A stretch of DNA of 12,210 nt, taken from contig JAITRD010000256.1 of the NCBI GenBank assembly GCA_031288575.1, forward strand, positions 1-12,210, given 5' to 3'. The translations under genes were made by a program, and so were the position numbers. This document shows, piece by piece, positions 5,796 through 12,210 of this stretch. Source of the stretch: Treponema sp. (GTDB lineage Bacteria > Spirochaetota > Spirochaetia > Treponematales > Breznakiellaceae). A model generated the notes under the pieces. That model was not told the origin of the DNA. It ran no database searches and worked only from the letters and a program-made list of their open reading frames with translations. How positions within the stretch are numbered: the first letter of the stretch is position 1; every line of letters starts with the position of its first letter.

Positions 5796-6661
5796 AAAAC
5801 CAGCCCCTTGGTAAAGTAACGCTGGAGAAAGGGATAAACCATGAGAACCGGAATCATACCCAGAAAAACCTGGGCCGCCTTAATGGTACGGTCGGAAACC
5901 TTGGCAAAAAGCTCCATCTCCGTTAGGGAGAGGAGGCTGAAATCCGCCTGCACCAGAATGGTCTGCATATAACTTTGCAGGGGATAGCCTTCGGGCCGGT
6001 TGTTATAAATAAGGCCGTCGAACCAGGCGTTCCAATGATTGATAATTACAAAAAGCGTTACCGTGGCCAGCGCGGCAGTAGAAAGGGGAAGGTAGATCCT
6101 GGTGAGTACCGTCCAATGCCCCGCCCCGTCAATAAAGGCAGCCTCCTCAATTTCATTGGGAAGGTCCCGGAAAAAGTTAAGAAGTACGATCATATTAAAA
6201 AGAGGGACCGCCCCCGGAAGTATCAAGGCCCAGATGGTACCCATAATGCCGGTTTTCGCCACCGTAATATAAGTAGGAATAAGACCGCCATTGAATAGCA
6301 TGGCCACCAGGAAAAAGGCCACATAGAATTTCCGGGCGGGAAAACGCGCCATCGGCTTGGAAAGGGGATAGGCGCAAAGAATGGTCATGACGCTGTTAAT
6401 GATTAGACCCAATCCCACCCGGCGCAAAGAGACCAGAAAGGCCCGCCAAAATTCAATTTTGGAACTTATATACTTATAGGCGTCGGTGGAAAATTGTACC
6501 GGCCATATCCCTACCATCCCCGCCGATGCGGGACCGGCGGAACTCAAGGAAACCGCCAGGATGTGAAATATGGGGAAGATACAGGCCGCGGCGGCTAAAA
6601 TCAGGACCACATGAATAATACTGTCAATAAGATAATCCAGGCTGGTTTTCCGGTAAGTCAT
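5777..6661 (-). CDS. Carbohydrate ABC transporter permease, YtcP/LplC type
   Basis: 294 residues with six predicted membrane helices and the cytoplasmic EAA loop (EIEEAAFIDGAGHWTVLTRI, about residues 170-189) that docks on the ATPase. The N-terminal pattern (two basic residues, then DYLIDSIIHVVLILAAAACI) and the C-terminal ending QRYFTKGLVLGSVKG are hallmarks of the YtcP/LplC branch of MalG-like permeases. It would form the transport channel with the permease encoded just upstream. AGGAG lies six bases before the ATG, and the gap between the two permease genes is only 20 bp, so they are one operon. No ATPase gene is in the operon. In this branch a shared MsmX-like ATPase encoded elsewhere usually serves several importers, and that is my inference here. 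Confidence 0.95.
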   Translation of the reverse strand: MTYRKTSLDYLIDSIIHVVLILAAAACIFPIFHILAVSLSSAGPASAGMVGIWPVQFSTDAYKYISSKIEFWRAFLVSLRRVGLGLIINSVMTILCAYPLSKPMARFPARKFYVAFFLVAMLFNGGLIPTYITVAKTGIMGTIWALILPGAVPLFNMIVLLNFFRDLPNEIEEAAFIDGAGHWTVLTRIYLPLSTAALATVTLFVIINHWNAWFDGLIYNNRPEGYPLQSYMQTILVQADFSLLSLTEMELFAKVSDRTIKAAQVFLGMIPVLMVYPFLQRYFTKGLVLGSVKG

Positions 6662-6681
6662 GCCTTCTCCTTCAATTTAAA

Positions 6682-7608
6682 TTAAAGTACCCGGTAACCC
6701 GTAGTTTTATAGGCAATCCGGTAGGATGTGGTAATCAGAATCAGGGCGACAATAGATTTCATCATCCCGGCGGCGGTAGAAACGCTGAACTGCATACTGA
6801 CCAGCCCCAGGCGGTAGAGCAGGGTATCAAGAATATCGCCGGTTTCGTAAACCACCGGCGCATAGAGATTAAAAATCTGATCAAAACCGCCGTTCAGGAT
6901 ATTGCCTATTGAAAGAGTAGTCATGAGTACGATCATCGGCGCTATACCCGGTAGGGTTATATGGATAAGCTGCTGCCAGCGGTTTGCACCATCTACGTAG
7001 GCCACTTCGTAAAAGGTAGGATCAATAGCGGTAAGGGCGGCAAGGTAGACGATGGTCCCGTAGCCGAATTCTTTCCATATCTCGGAAAGGATGAGTACCC
7101 AGGGGAAGTACCGGTTATCCCCCAGGAAGTAGATTGCGTTACCCCCTATATTGGTAATAACCGTATTGAAAAGCCCCGACTGGGGGGCCAGAAGATCCCG
7201 CAATATTCCGGCTAAAAGTATCCAGGAAATAAAGTGGGGAAGATAAATCATGGTTTGAATACTCCGCTGAAGCCATCGCCTGCGGACTTCATTAAGAAGC
7301 AGGGCAAATATTACGGGCACCACAATACCAAGGACGATCTTGCAGCCCGCAATCCATACGGTATTCCGCAAAGCCCGGGGAAATTCCATCATGTTAAAAA
7401 GAAAAATAAAATTTTTAAGCCCCACCCATTTAGAACCCATAATCCCCAGGGCGGGAAGATAATTCTGAAAGGCCATCACCAATCCCCCGATAGGGATGTA
7501 ATGATAAATAAAGACTAAAATTACTGCGGGAAGCAGCATAAGATGCAGGGTAAAGGTATCGTGTTTCTGTCTTATAGCAGCGCTTTTCCGGGTTTTTTCG
7601 GTGTTCAT
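6682..7608 (-). CDS. Carbohydrate ABC transporter permease, LplB/YteP type
   Basis: 308 residues, six predicted membrane helices, and an EAA loop YEVAYVDGANRWQQLIHITL (about residues 200-219). The opening, HLMLLPAVILVFIYHYIPIG followed by GLVMAFQNY, is characteristic of the LplB/YteP branch, the partner of YtcP/LplC permeases in importers of plant-type oligosaccharides. The ATG is preceded by AGGAAG on the minus strand. It lies downstream of the solute-binding gene with a 67-bp gap holding a perfect hairpin, so permease expression may be set lower than that of the binding protein. Substrate unknown. Confidence 0.95.
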   Translation of the reverse strand: MNTEKTRKSAAIRQKHDTFTLHLMLLPAVILVFIYHYIPIGGLVMAFQNYLPALGIMGSKWVGLKNFIFLFNMMEFPRALRNTVWIAGCKIVLGIVVPVIFALLLNEVRRRWLQRSIQTMIYLPHFISWILLAGILRDLLAPQSGLFNTVITNIGGNAIYFLGDNRYFPWVLILSEIWKEFGYGTIVYLAALTAIDPTFYEVAYVDGANRWQQLIHITLPGIAPMIVLMTTLSIGNILNGGFDQIFNLYAPVVYETGDILDTLLYRLGLVSMQFSVSTAAGMMKSIVALILITTSYRIAYKTTGYRVL

Positions 7609-7626
7609 GGGTTCTTCCTTTTAAAA

Positions 7627-7660
7627 AGAAATAACATGACCAATCGGTCATGTTATTTCT
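7627..7660 (-). promoter_or_regulatory. Intra-operon hairpin between binding protein and permeases
   Basis: AGAAATAACATGACC (7627-7641) and GGTCATGTTATTTCT (7646-7660) are perfect reverse complements, 15 bp with a 4-nt loop. On the minus strand the stem is followed directly by TTTTTAAAA. It looks like a leaky terminator or a 3'-end stabiliser that lets the binding protein be made in excess over the permeases, as is common in ABC importer operons. Confidence 0.72.
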
Positions 7661-7675
7661 GTGCGGGCCCTAAGC

Positions 7676-9331
7676 TTACCTTGAATTTGCCCGGTCGTTC
7701 ACTTCTTTGGTAATGGCATCACCGCCCTGACGTTTCCAGTTGGTAACAAAGGCGTCAAAATCCGCTACCGGCGAAGCACCCATGACGATCTTGGTGAACA
7801 CCTCATCCCTCATACTCTTGAGGGTGCTTTCGTAGGCGGCCATGGCTTCTGTAGGCGCCCCAAAGAACCCGTTGAGGGTAATCAAGTTATTGTTTACATA
7901 CTGCTCCATCACCGTATAGGTCGATTTATCGGGACCGAATATCCGTTCATATGCCCAATTTAGAGGATCCGATTTGTCGCCCTTGCGATGTTTGTCAATA
8001 TGCCCATGGTAACGTAACTGTTCGGCGTCCAATTTGCTGGTGTTCCCGGTTCTGAACGCATCCCTGATGGCCTGCATGGCCTTGAGGTTCTTGTGGGGAT
8101 ACCCGGTATGGACCAGATTATGCTGCCAATAACCGTACCCACTGACGGACTCGGAGAAGGGATGCATTTCGGCGTCGGGCCCGTAGGACTGGCGGTAGTT
8201 GATATTCAGCATTTTGATGAGAGCTTCCGGATAGGAGAATTTCTTGTTCACCACATAGAAAGTAACTACCGGATTGTTGACCAGCTTTTTTGCCGGGGTA
8301 GAATCGGCGGAGGGCAGAGGATAGGGGATAAGCTTTGCCCCCGGCTGGGTAGTTTCCAGTTCCCGGATATTGAGGGGCAGGGAGAAGTTCCCGTAGAACA
8401 GGCCCGCCTTACCGGAGAGTATCCGTTCCAGGGCGCGATCGTTGTCTATGCTGCCAAAGTCCTGGTCAATAAGGCCCTTCTTGTAAAGATCCGCCAGGAC
8501 GCCCAGGGCGGTTTTTACCTGGGGCTGGATAGCGCCGTAGGCCAACTGACCGGAACTGTCCCTCTGCCAGCCGTCAGGATGGGCATGGTAGCCTTCGATA
8601 AATTCACCCATCCGGCCGGCCCGGGCGGTAAAGAGGTCCCTGGCCAGAAAGAGGCCGGAGGTATCCTTTTGACCATTCCCGTCGGGGTCCCGGTTGACAA
8701 AGGCATCGGCGATTGCCAGCACGTCATTGATAGTCTTAGGCTCGGGAAGCCCAAGCTTTTCCCGCCAATCATCCCGGACGTAAAGGACCGACGTATCCGA
8801 TGTTGAACCCAGGTAGGGCATGGCCATAAGCCGGCCGTTTATCTTGGCAATATCCACCTGGGCCGGATCCATATTCATCATCTCCTTATGCTGGGGGGAA
8901 GCATAGGCCTCGTAAATATCCGTCAAATCCCAAATTAGGCCACTCTGGGCCAGCATAGCAAGCTGCTGAGCATTAACGATCATAATATCCTGGAGCTGCC
9001 CCGCGGCAATGCTGGCGGTCTGTTTCTGGATAAACTGATCGTTCAGATTTGGGGCAGTCCAATCCCAAACCACGTTGATCCCCAGATCTTCCTTGTTTTT
9101 AGTTATCCAGGGGTTATTATCGATGGTATCCCCCGCTTCAAAACGGGTTTCCTCAATATTCTTTGCCGAATGAATGGTGATTTGCGGATTGTACTTCCCC
9201 CAGGGATCCTGGGGTCCTGAAGGAAGGGCGGCGCTTGTTCCGGCGCCTCCTTGCTGCTGTGCGGCGCCGGCAAAAACCAGCGGAGAGAAAACCACTCCAA
9301 GCAGGAGCAGGCAAATGAGAATCTTTTTCAT
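7676..9331 (-). CDS. Extracellular solute-binding protein, LplA type
   Basis: 551 residues with an N-terminal signal peptide (two lysines, a leucine-rich core, FSPLVFA then GAAQQ). No cysteine stands at the cleavage point, so it is predicted to be cut by ordinary signal peptidase, or held by the signal, rather than lipidated as LplA of Bacillus is. The mature protein has the long form of family 1 carbohydrate-binding proteins: a leading stretch with EDLGINVVWDW, a central NGQKDTSGLFLARDL segment typical of the LplA group (related proteins have DPDGNGxxDT, here also preceded by DPDG), and a C-terminal NPLNWAYERIFGP. It would capture an oligosaccharide outside the membrane and deliver it to the two permeases. 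GGAGG lies a few bases before the ATG. It is the first gene of the operon, divergent from the sensor kinase. Confidence 0.94.
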   Translation of the reverse strand: MKKILICLLLLGVVFSPLVFAGAAQQQGGAGTSAALPSGPQDPWGKYNPQITIHSAKNIEETRFEAGDTIDNNPWITKNKEDLGINVVWDWTAPNLNDQFIQKQTASIAAGQLQDIMIVNAQQLAMLAQSGLIWDLTDIYEAYASPQHKEMMNMDPAQVDIAKINGRLMAMPYLGSTSDTSVLYVRDDWREKLGLPEPKTINDVLAIADAFVNRDPDGNGQKDTSGLFLARDLFTARAGRMGEFIEGYHAHPDGWQRDSSGQLAYGAIQPQVKTALGVLADLYKKGLIDQDFGSIDNDRALERILSGKAGLFYGNFSLPLNIRELETTQPGAKLIPYPLPSADSTPAKKLVNNPVVTFYVVNKKFSYPEALIKMLNINYRQSYGPDAEMHPFSESVSGYGYWQHNLVHTGYPHKNLKAMQAIRDAFRTGNTSKLDAEQLRYHGHIDKHRKGDKSDPLNWAYERIFGPDKSTYTVMEQYVNNNLITLNGFFGAPTEAMAAYESTLKSMRDEVFTKIVMGASPVADFDAFVTNWKRQGGDAITKEVNDRANSR

Positions 9332-9452
9332 ATAGTTCCTCCAAAAAAATTTAAGAAATTTTAACCCGCTTTTCTGGAGAACGTTATGGGGAAAATTCTA
9401 CATTTTCTTTAGTTTTATTACGAAATAGTAAGTATACGAAAAGAAGATTTTG

Positions 9453-9481
9453 TTGCGTACAAATCCGATCCGGGTTAATAT
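9453..9481 (+). promoter_or_regulatory. Possible promoter for the histidine kinase gene
   Basis: TTGCGT (9453-9458), 17 bases, then TAATAT (9476-9481). The kinase ATG at 9488 is only six bases beyond the -10, so a transcript from here would have almost no leader; either translation is leaderless or the real promoter is elsewhere. The 156-bp divergent gap is AT-rich and must also hold the importer promoter, which I cannot place. Confidence 0.35.
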
Positions 9482-9487
9482 TCTTTC

Positions 9488-10882
9488 ATGGGTAAAGAAT
9501 TTCCCCGGTTCAGGGATATTTCTATTTCCAAGAAAATGTTCCTGATCTTGACAGTGACCTTTCTTATCCCCCTGGTAGTCGCCGGGTTTCTCTTGGTTTG
9601 GTCCATCGGGACCAGAGATGCGGAATACGAAACCCAACAGGATATAATAGTGCTGGAGGGCATTGCCCGGGAACTAAGGGGGACCCCTCCGTTCCGCAGA
9701 AGAAATTGCGGAACTTTCATCGCCAAGGGTCTGGTAAAGTCCATAATCATCTTTGAAGAAAACCGGGTTATTTTTGAACGGAGGCCGGCGCCGGATTCGG
9801 ATATTCCCTCCTACCCTGAAGATATACAGGAAGCCATCGAGGCCACCGGCGTCCCTTACTGGGCCCTTCCCAGGGAAATGAATTACTTTTCCGAAACCGT
9901 CAGCCCCCTTATGATACCCATCTACCGTACCCTGAACAGCGAACAGGGGGATGAACCCCTGGTGCTTTTTACCGGACTGAGGCTCTATGTCATTGTATTC
10001 TTGGCGGTCCTCCTGGGAATCTGTTTTACCGGCGTCTGTCTTATTATGCAAAGGCATTATATCTTTACTTCCCTTAAAACCATGCTGGCGGGAATGGACG
10101 AATTCCGGAAGGGTAACCTCCCGTCTACAATGTCCTATCAGGCGGGGGATGAAATAGAGCGAATAAACCGGGAAATAGAGGGGATCTTCAACCGGCTCCA
10201 CAATCTTATCCGCGAAGTGTATGTTACCAAAATATACAACCAGGAGGCCACCCTCAGAATGCTTACCTCCCAGATCAACCACCATTTCTTATACAACACC
10301 CTGGATTCCATCCGGTGGAAGGCAATTCGGAACAAAGACCCTGAAGTGGGGGCACAAATTGAAGCCCTCTCGGATCTTTTCCACCATGTTTTAAACCGAG
10401 GAGATGATCTTGTTACCGTAGATCAAGAGATCAAACACCTTGAAACTTATCTTTATATTATGAATTTCCGCTACGGCGACCGGGTAATCTGTAATGTTGA
10501 TATCCCCAGGGGAGTACGGAACATCCGAATACCCAAGCTTATACTCCAGCCCATTGTAGAAAACGCCATCATCCATGGCATAGAAAAAAAGGTGGGCCCC
10601 GGGGAAATCAGCGTCCGTTTAAAAAAACAGGATGAACTTCTTGTGATAAGCATTAGTGATAACGGTAAAGGTATTGATCCTCAAGAGATAAAAAATATGC
10701 TCAAGGAGGGAGATGGTTTTCATGAAGGCTTTGCCTTGAAAAATATTGAGAAGCGGATCAAGCTCTGTTACGGTGAAGAATACGGCCTGGAATTCTTTAG
10801 TGATCCGAAAAGAGGGACCGAAGTCCGGCTTTCGATTCCCTTGAAAGTAAAGGAGAGGAAAAGTGAAACTCCTTATACTTGA
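9488..10882 (+). CDS. Sensor histidine kinase, YesM type
   Basis: 464 residues. Membrane helix 1 is at about residues 17-39, a rather short outside sensor region at about 40-163, helix 2 at about 164-186, and a HAMP region to about 240. The kinase core starts with LTSQINHHFLYNTLDSIRW, where H266 takes the place of the phosphorylated histidine in the usual NPHFLYN motif (the proline is replaced by H265). The ATP-binding domain has ILQPIVENAIIHGIE (N box, about 356), SDNGKGID (about 390) and a G box GFALKNIEKRI. It faces the importer operon and overlaps its response regulator by 20 bp, the usual layout of a pair that senses a sugar and controls its uptake. No ribosome-binding site precedes ATG 9488, and an in-frame TAA at 9476 bars any earlier start. 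Confidence 0.94.
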   Translation: MGKEFPRFRDISISKKMFLILTVTFLIPLVVAGFLLVWSIGTRDAEYETQQDIIVLEGIARELRGTPPFRRRNCGTFIAKGLVKSIIIFEENRVIFERRPAPDSDIPSYPEDIQEAIEATGVPYWALPREMNYFSETVSPLMIPIYRTLNSEQGDEPLVLFTGLRLYVIVFLAVLLGICFTGVCLIMQRHYIFTSLKTMLAGMDEFRKGNLPSTMSYQAGDEIERINREIEGIFNRLHNLIREVYVTKIYNQEATLRMLTSQINHHFLYNTLDSIRWKAIRNKDPEVGAQIEALSDLFHHVLNRGDDLVTVDQEIKHLETYLYIMNFRYGDRVICNVDIPRGVRNIRIPKLILQPIVENAIIHGIEKKVGPGEISVRLKKQDELLVISISDNGKGIDPQEIKNMLKEGDGFHEGFALKNIEKRIKLCYGEEYGLEFFSDPKRGTEVRLSIPLKVKERKSETPYT

Positions 10883-11615
10883 TGATGATATCCAAATCAG
10901 AGAAGGAATTAAAAACAGCGTGGACTGGGAAAGTTTAGGTTTCGATGAAGTACAGAGTGCCGGCGACGGTCTTGCGGGACTGGTAAGCGCCCGCAAAATG
11001 GCACCGGATATTGTCCTTTCCGATGTCCGTATGCCCGGTATCGACGGCCTGGATTTCCTCTGTGAGATAAAAAAAATTTTCCCCCGAATAAAGGTAATCC
11101 TCATTTCAGGTTATGACGATTTTGAATATCTCCAGAAGGCTATACGTTACGGGGCCGATGCCTATGAATTAAAACCGGTAAAGATACAAAATCTCCTCCG
11201 GCTTGTGGAGGAACTAAAGGAAAAAGTCATCGCCGAAAAGATATCCCCGGATCCGGTAGGTTCGGAAAAGAAAAACACCCCCTTTGCCGATCGGCGTATT
11301 AACCAGGCGGCAGCCTATGTACACGCCCACCTCTCGGCAAACCTGAGTATCGGGACCCTGGGGAAAGAACTGCGGATGAGTCCCAATTATTTTTGCAGCC
11401 TTTTCAGAAAAAAAACCGGCCTAAGTTTTAACAGTTATGTAAACCGGACTCGTCTTGATGCGTCGGCATACCTGCTGGAACATACGGATCAGCGGATTTA
11501 TGAAATCGCGGACAATACAGGCTTTAGGGATTCGGTATATTTTACCCAGGCCTTCAAAAAAGCCTATGGTTGTTCCCCCAGCGAATACCGGAAAAACAGG
11601 CAAAAAGAGGGATAA
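10863..11615 (+). CDS. Response regulator with AraC-type DNA-binding domain, YesN type
   Basis: 250 residues from a GTG start with AGGAGAGG at 10851-10858 just upstream and inside the end of the kinase gene. The receiver domain has the acidic pair D7/D8, phospho-acceptor D54 in IVLSDVRMPG, S82 in LISGYDDFEY and K104 in ELKPVK. A short linker follows, then an AraC-type double helix-turn-helix from about residue 145 (NLSIGTLGKELRMSPNYFCS, then IYEIADNTGFRDSVYFTQAF and the closing GCSPSEYRKN). This is at the small end for YesN-like regulators, which often have a longer middle part. It should be phosphorylated by the kinase upstream and act at the divergent importer promoter; that target is inferred from position. 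Confidence 0.95.
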   Translation: MKLLILDDDIQIREGIKNSVDWESLGFDEVQSAGDGLAGLVSARKMAPDIVLSDVRMPGIDGLDFLCEIKKIFPRIKVILISGYDDFEYLQKAIRYGADAYELKPVKIQNLLRLVEELKEKVIAEKISPDPVGSEKKNTPFADRRINQAAAYVHAHLSANLSIGTLGKELRMSPNYFCSLFRKKTGLSFNSYVNRTRLDASAYLLEHTDQRIYEIADNTGFRDSVYFTQAFKKAYGCSPSEYRKNRQKEG

Positions 11616-11616
11616 C

Positions 11617-11894
11617 ATGAAAAATTCCGGAACATTCTAATTTTTTCGCCCTGCTATGGTATGGTTCCGTACCGCGCCGCCTCTCTGCGCCGGAGGAGGA
11701 ACGCCGGAAGAAAAAAATAGATATGGTTTTAATGATAGAAAGCGAGGCTATAAGCTTGGTATTGGAAAGAGTACTGACCCTGGTTCGCGCCCGGTTTTCC
11801 AGGATCAATATTATTTCCCGGGTCAGGGACGACGCCCGGGTAGAGAACACCATAAAAATTCCATTTTTCCCGGTCTTTCCCCTTCCCTTGCGAT
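11617..11894 (+). pseudogene. Remnant of an interrupted gene downstream of the regulator
   Basis: An AGAGG is followed by ATG at 11617, but the frame stops after seven codons (MKNSGTF). A different frame then reads FFALLWYGSVP, as a signal peptide core might, and later RRKKIDMVLMIESEAISLVL and FSRINIISRVRDDARVEN before the IS110 copy B begins. This looks like a third gene of the kinase-regulator operon, frameshifted and cut off by the insertion. The family is not recognisable. Confidence 0.4.
11886..11894 (+). other. Left-flank target word of IS110 copy B
   Basis: CCTTGCGAT lies just outside the element, beginning exactly 12 bases before ATGATAAAGG, the same distance as in copy A. The same nine bases occur in this copy's predicted bridge RNA at 11991-11999, directly after GACCCCGT. 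Confidence 0.78.
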
Positions 11895-11919
11895 GCAATG
11901 ATAAAGGCATGCGGTTATC

Positions 11920-11928
11920 TGGTATAGT
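11920..11928 (+). promoter_or_regulatory. Extended -10 promoter of bridge RNA, copy B
   Basis: TGGTATAGT, TGn plus TATAGT, closer to the consensus than copy A. The 5' hairpin begins seven bases later at 11935, a good distance for the RNA start. Confidence 0.6.
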
Positions 11929-11934
11929 GTAGGA

Positions 11935-12108
11935 GTTCGGAAGGACAACTACCGGTTGTAGTGGCCCCTGAGGCAAGCAATTGACCCCGTCCTTGCGATT
12001 AACAGCCGGCAGTGCAGCTGCTTACGCAGCAATCAGAAAGCATTTGCTTCTTGGGGGCTGGTCCTTAAACCCGGTCAACACCCCGCATAGACGCCTGGTC
12101 ACAGTATA
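11935..12108 (+). ncRNA. Predicted bridge RNA of IS110 copy B
   Basis: Same fold as copy A with compensating changes. Hairpin GTTC-GGAA-GGAC (11935-11946) keeps pairing through a T-G wobble. The long stem CTACCGGTTGT (11949-11959) with ACAGCCGGCAG (12002-12012) has one A-C mismatch. The internal loop of 42 nt again has GACCCCGT (11983-11990) followed by the guide word CCTTGCGAT. Hairpins GCTGC-TTAC-GCAGC (12017-12030) and AGAAAGCA/TGCTTCT are kept. The second loop is again closed by GGGG (12053-12056) and CCCC (12081-12084), with a shared CCTTAA in its middle. The 3' end is set by analogy with copy A. Confidence 0.82.
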
Positions 12109-12148
12109 CCGGAGTCCGGCCGGGCAATCACGTTTTCAGGAGTCGCAT

Positions 12149-12210
12149 ATGTTGTTTATAGGGATTGATTTACACACGAACCGGTTTACCTGCTGTTACC
12201 GGGACGAACG
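12149..12210 (+). CDS. IS110-family recombinase, N-terminal fragment (cut by window end)
   Basis: Twenty full codons, MLFIGIDLHTNRFTCCYRDE, nearly identical to the start of the copy A recombinase, with the first catalytic aspartate D7. AGGAG at 12138-12142 precedes the ATG. Upstream leader sequence just before the ATG differs from copy A although the protein start is conserved, as expected for coding sequence. Whether the full gene is intact cannot be seen. Confidence 0.88.
   Translation, partial: MLFIGIDLHTNRFTCCYRDE

Larger units (their letters stand above)
11895..12210 (+). mobile_element. IS110-family element copy B, left end (runs off the window)
   Basis: Shares the whole left-end organisation with copy A at 4666, in the same orientation: edge word ATGATAAAGG, extended -10, hairpin scaffold, and recombinase start. 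The scaffold stretch 12002-12056 differs from 4769-4823 at only two of 55 positions, while the loop around the guide words is largely different. The right end is not in the window. Confidence 0.85.

Noticed and set aside
1..12210. CRISPR arrays, tRNA or rRNA genes
   Set aside because: No regularly spaced direct repeats, cloverleaf-like sequence or conserved rRNA segments were seen on either strand.

Overview
The window looks like a spirochaete chromosome, most likely a Treponema of moderate GC (the termite-gut group is my best guess). This rests on a family-typical elongation factor P, a YesM/YesN two-component pair beside an LplA/LplB/YtcP-type sugar uptake operon, and the general codon style. 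No rRNA or species marker is present, so the organism call is only moderately sure.

Layout. 1-734 (+): the 3' end of a LolD/MacB-type ABC ATPase gene, overlapping by 4 bp an FMN-binding lipoprotein gene, closed by a strong terminator at 851-907. 906-2890 (-): elongation factor P followed by an RsmC-like two-part methyltransferase whose true start is unclear. 2891-3257: no convincing protein gene, but a run of hairpins ending in a terminator. 3258-4049 (-): an AT-rich methyltransferase of the leucine carboxyl methyltransferase type. 4050-5650: a scrap zone with a decayed minus-strand reading frame, a 147-bp inverted repeat, the left part of an IS110-family element, and remnants of an OmpR-type response regulator and a sensor kinase. 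5777-9331 (-): solute-binding protein and two permeases of a carbohydrate ABC importer, with a perfect 15-bp hairpin between binding protein and permeases. 9488-11615 (+): the divergent histidine kinase/AraC-type regulator pair that probably controls the importer. 11617-11894: remnant of an interrupted gene. 11895-12210: left end of a second IS110-family copy, which runs off the window.

The standout is the IS110 pair. Each copy carries about 240 bp of untranslated left-end DNA between the element edge and the recombinase ATG. This DNA has an extended -10 promoter, a small GNRA-capped hairpin, a long stem with an internal loop, a nearly invariant hairpin scaffold and a second loop, which is the architecture of a bridge RNA. 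The scaffold differs at 2 of 55 positions between copies, while the first internal loop is largely different. In both copies the variable word just after the shared GACCCCGT in that loop (8 nt in copy A, 9 nt in copy B) is identical to the genomic DNA just outside the element's left end, in exactly the same register. This is what a guide that chose its own insertion site should leave behind. The two copies together therefore read as a programmable RNA-guided recombinase family with two natural target specificities.
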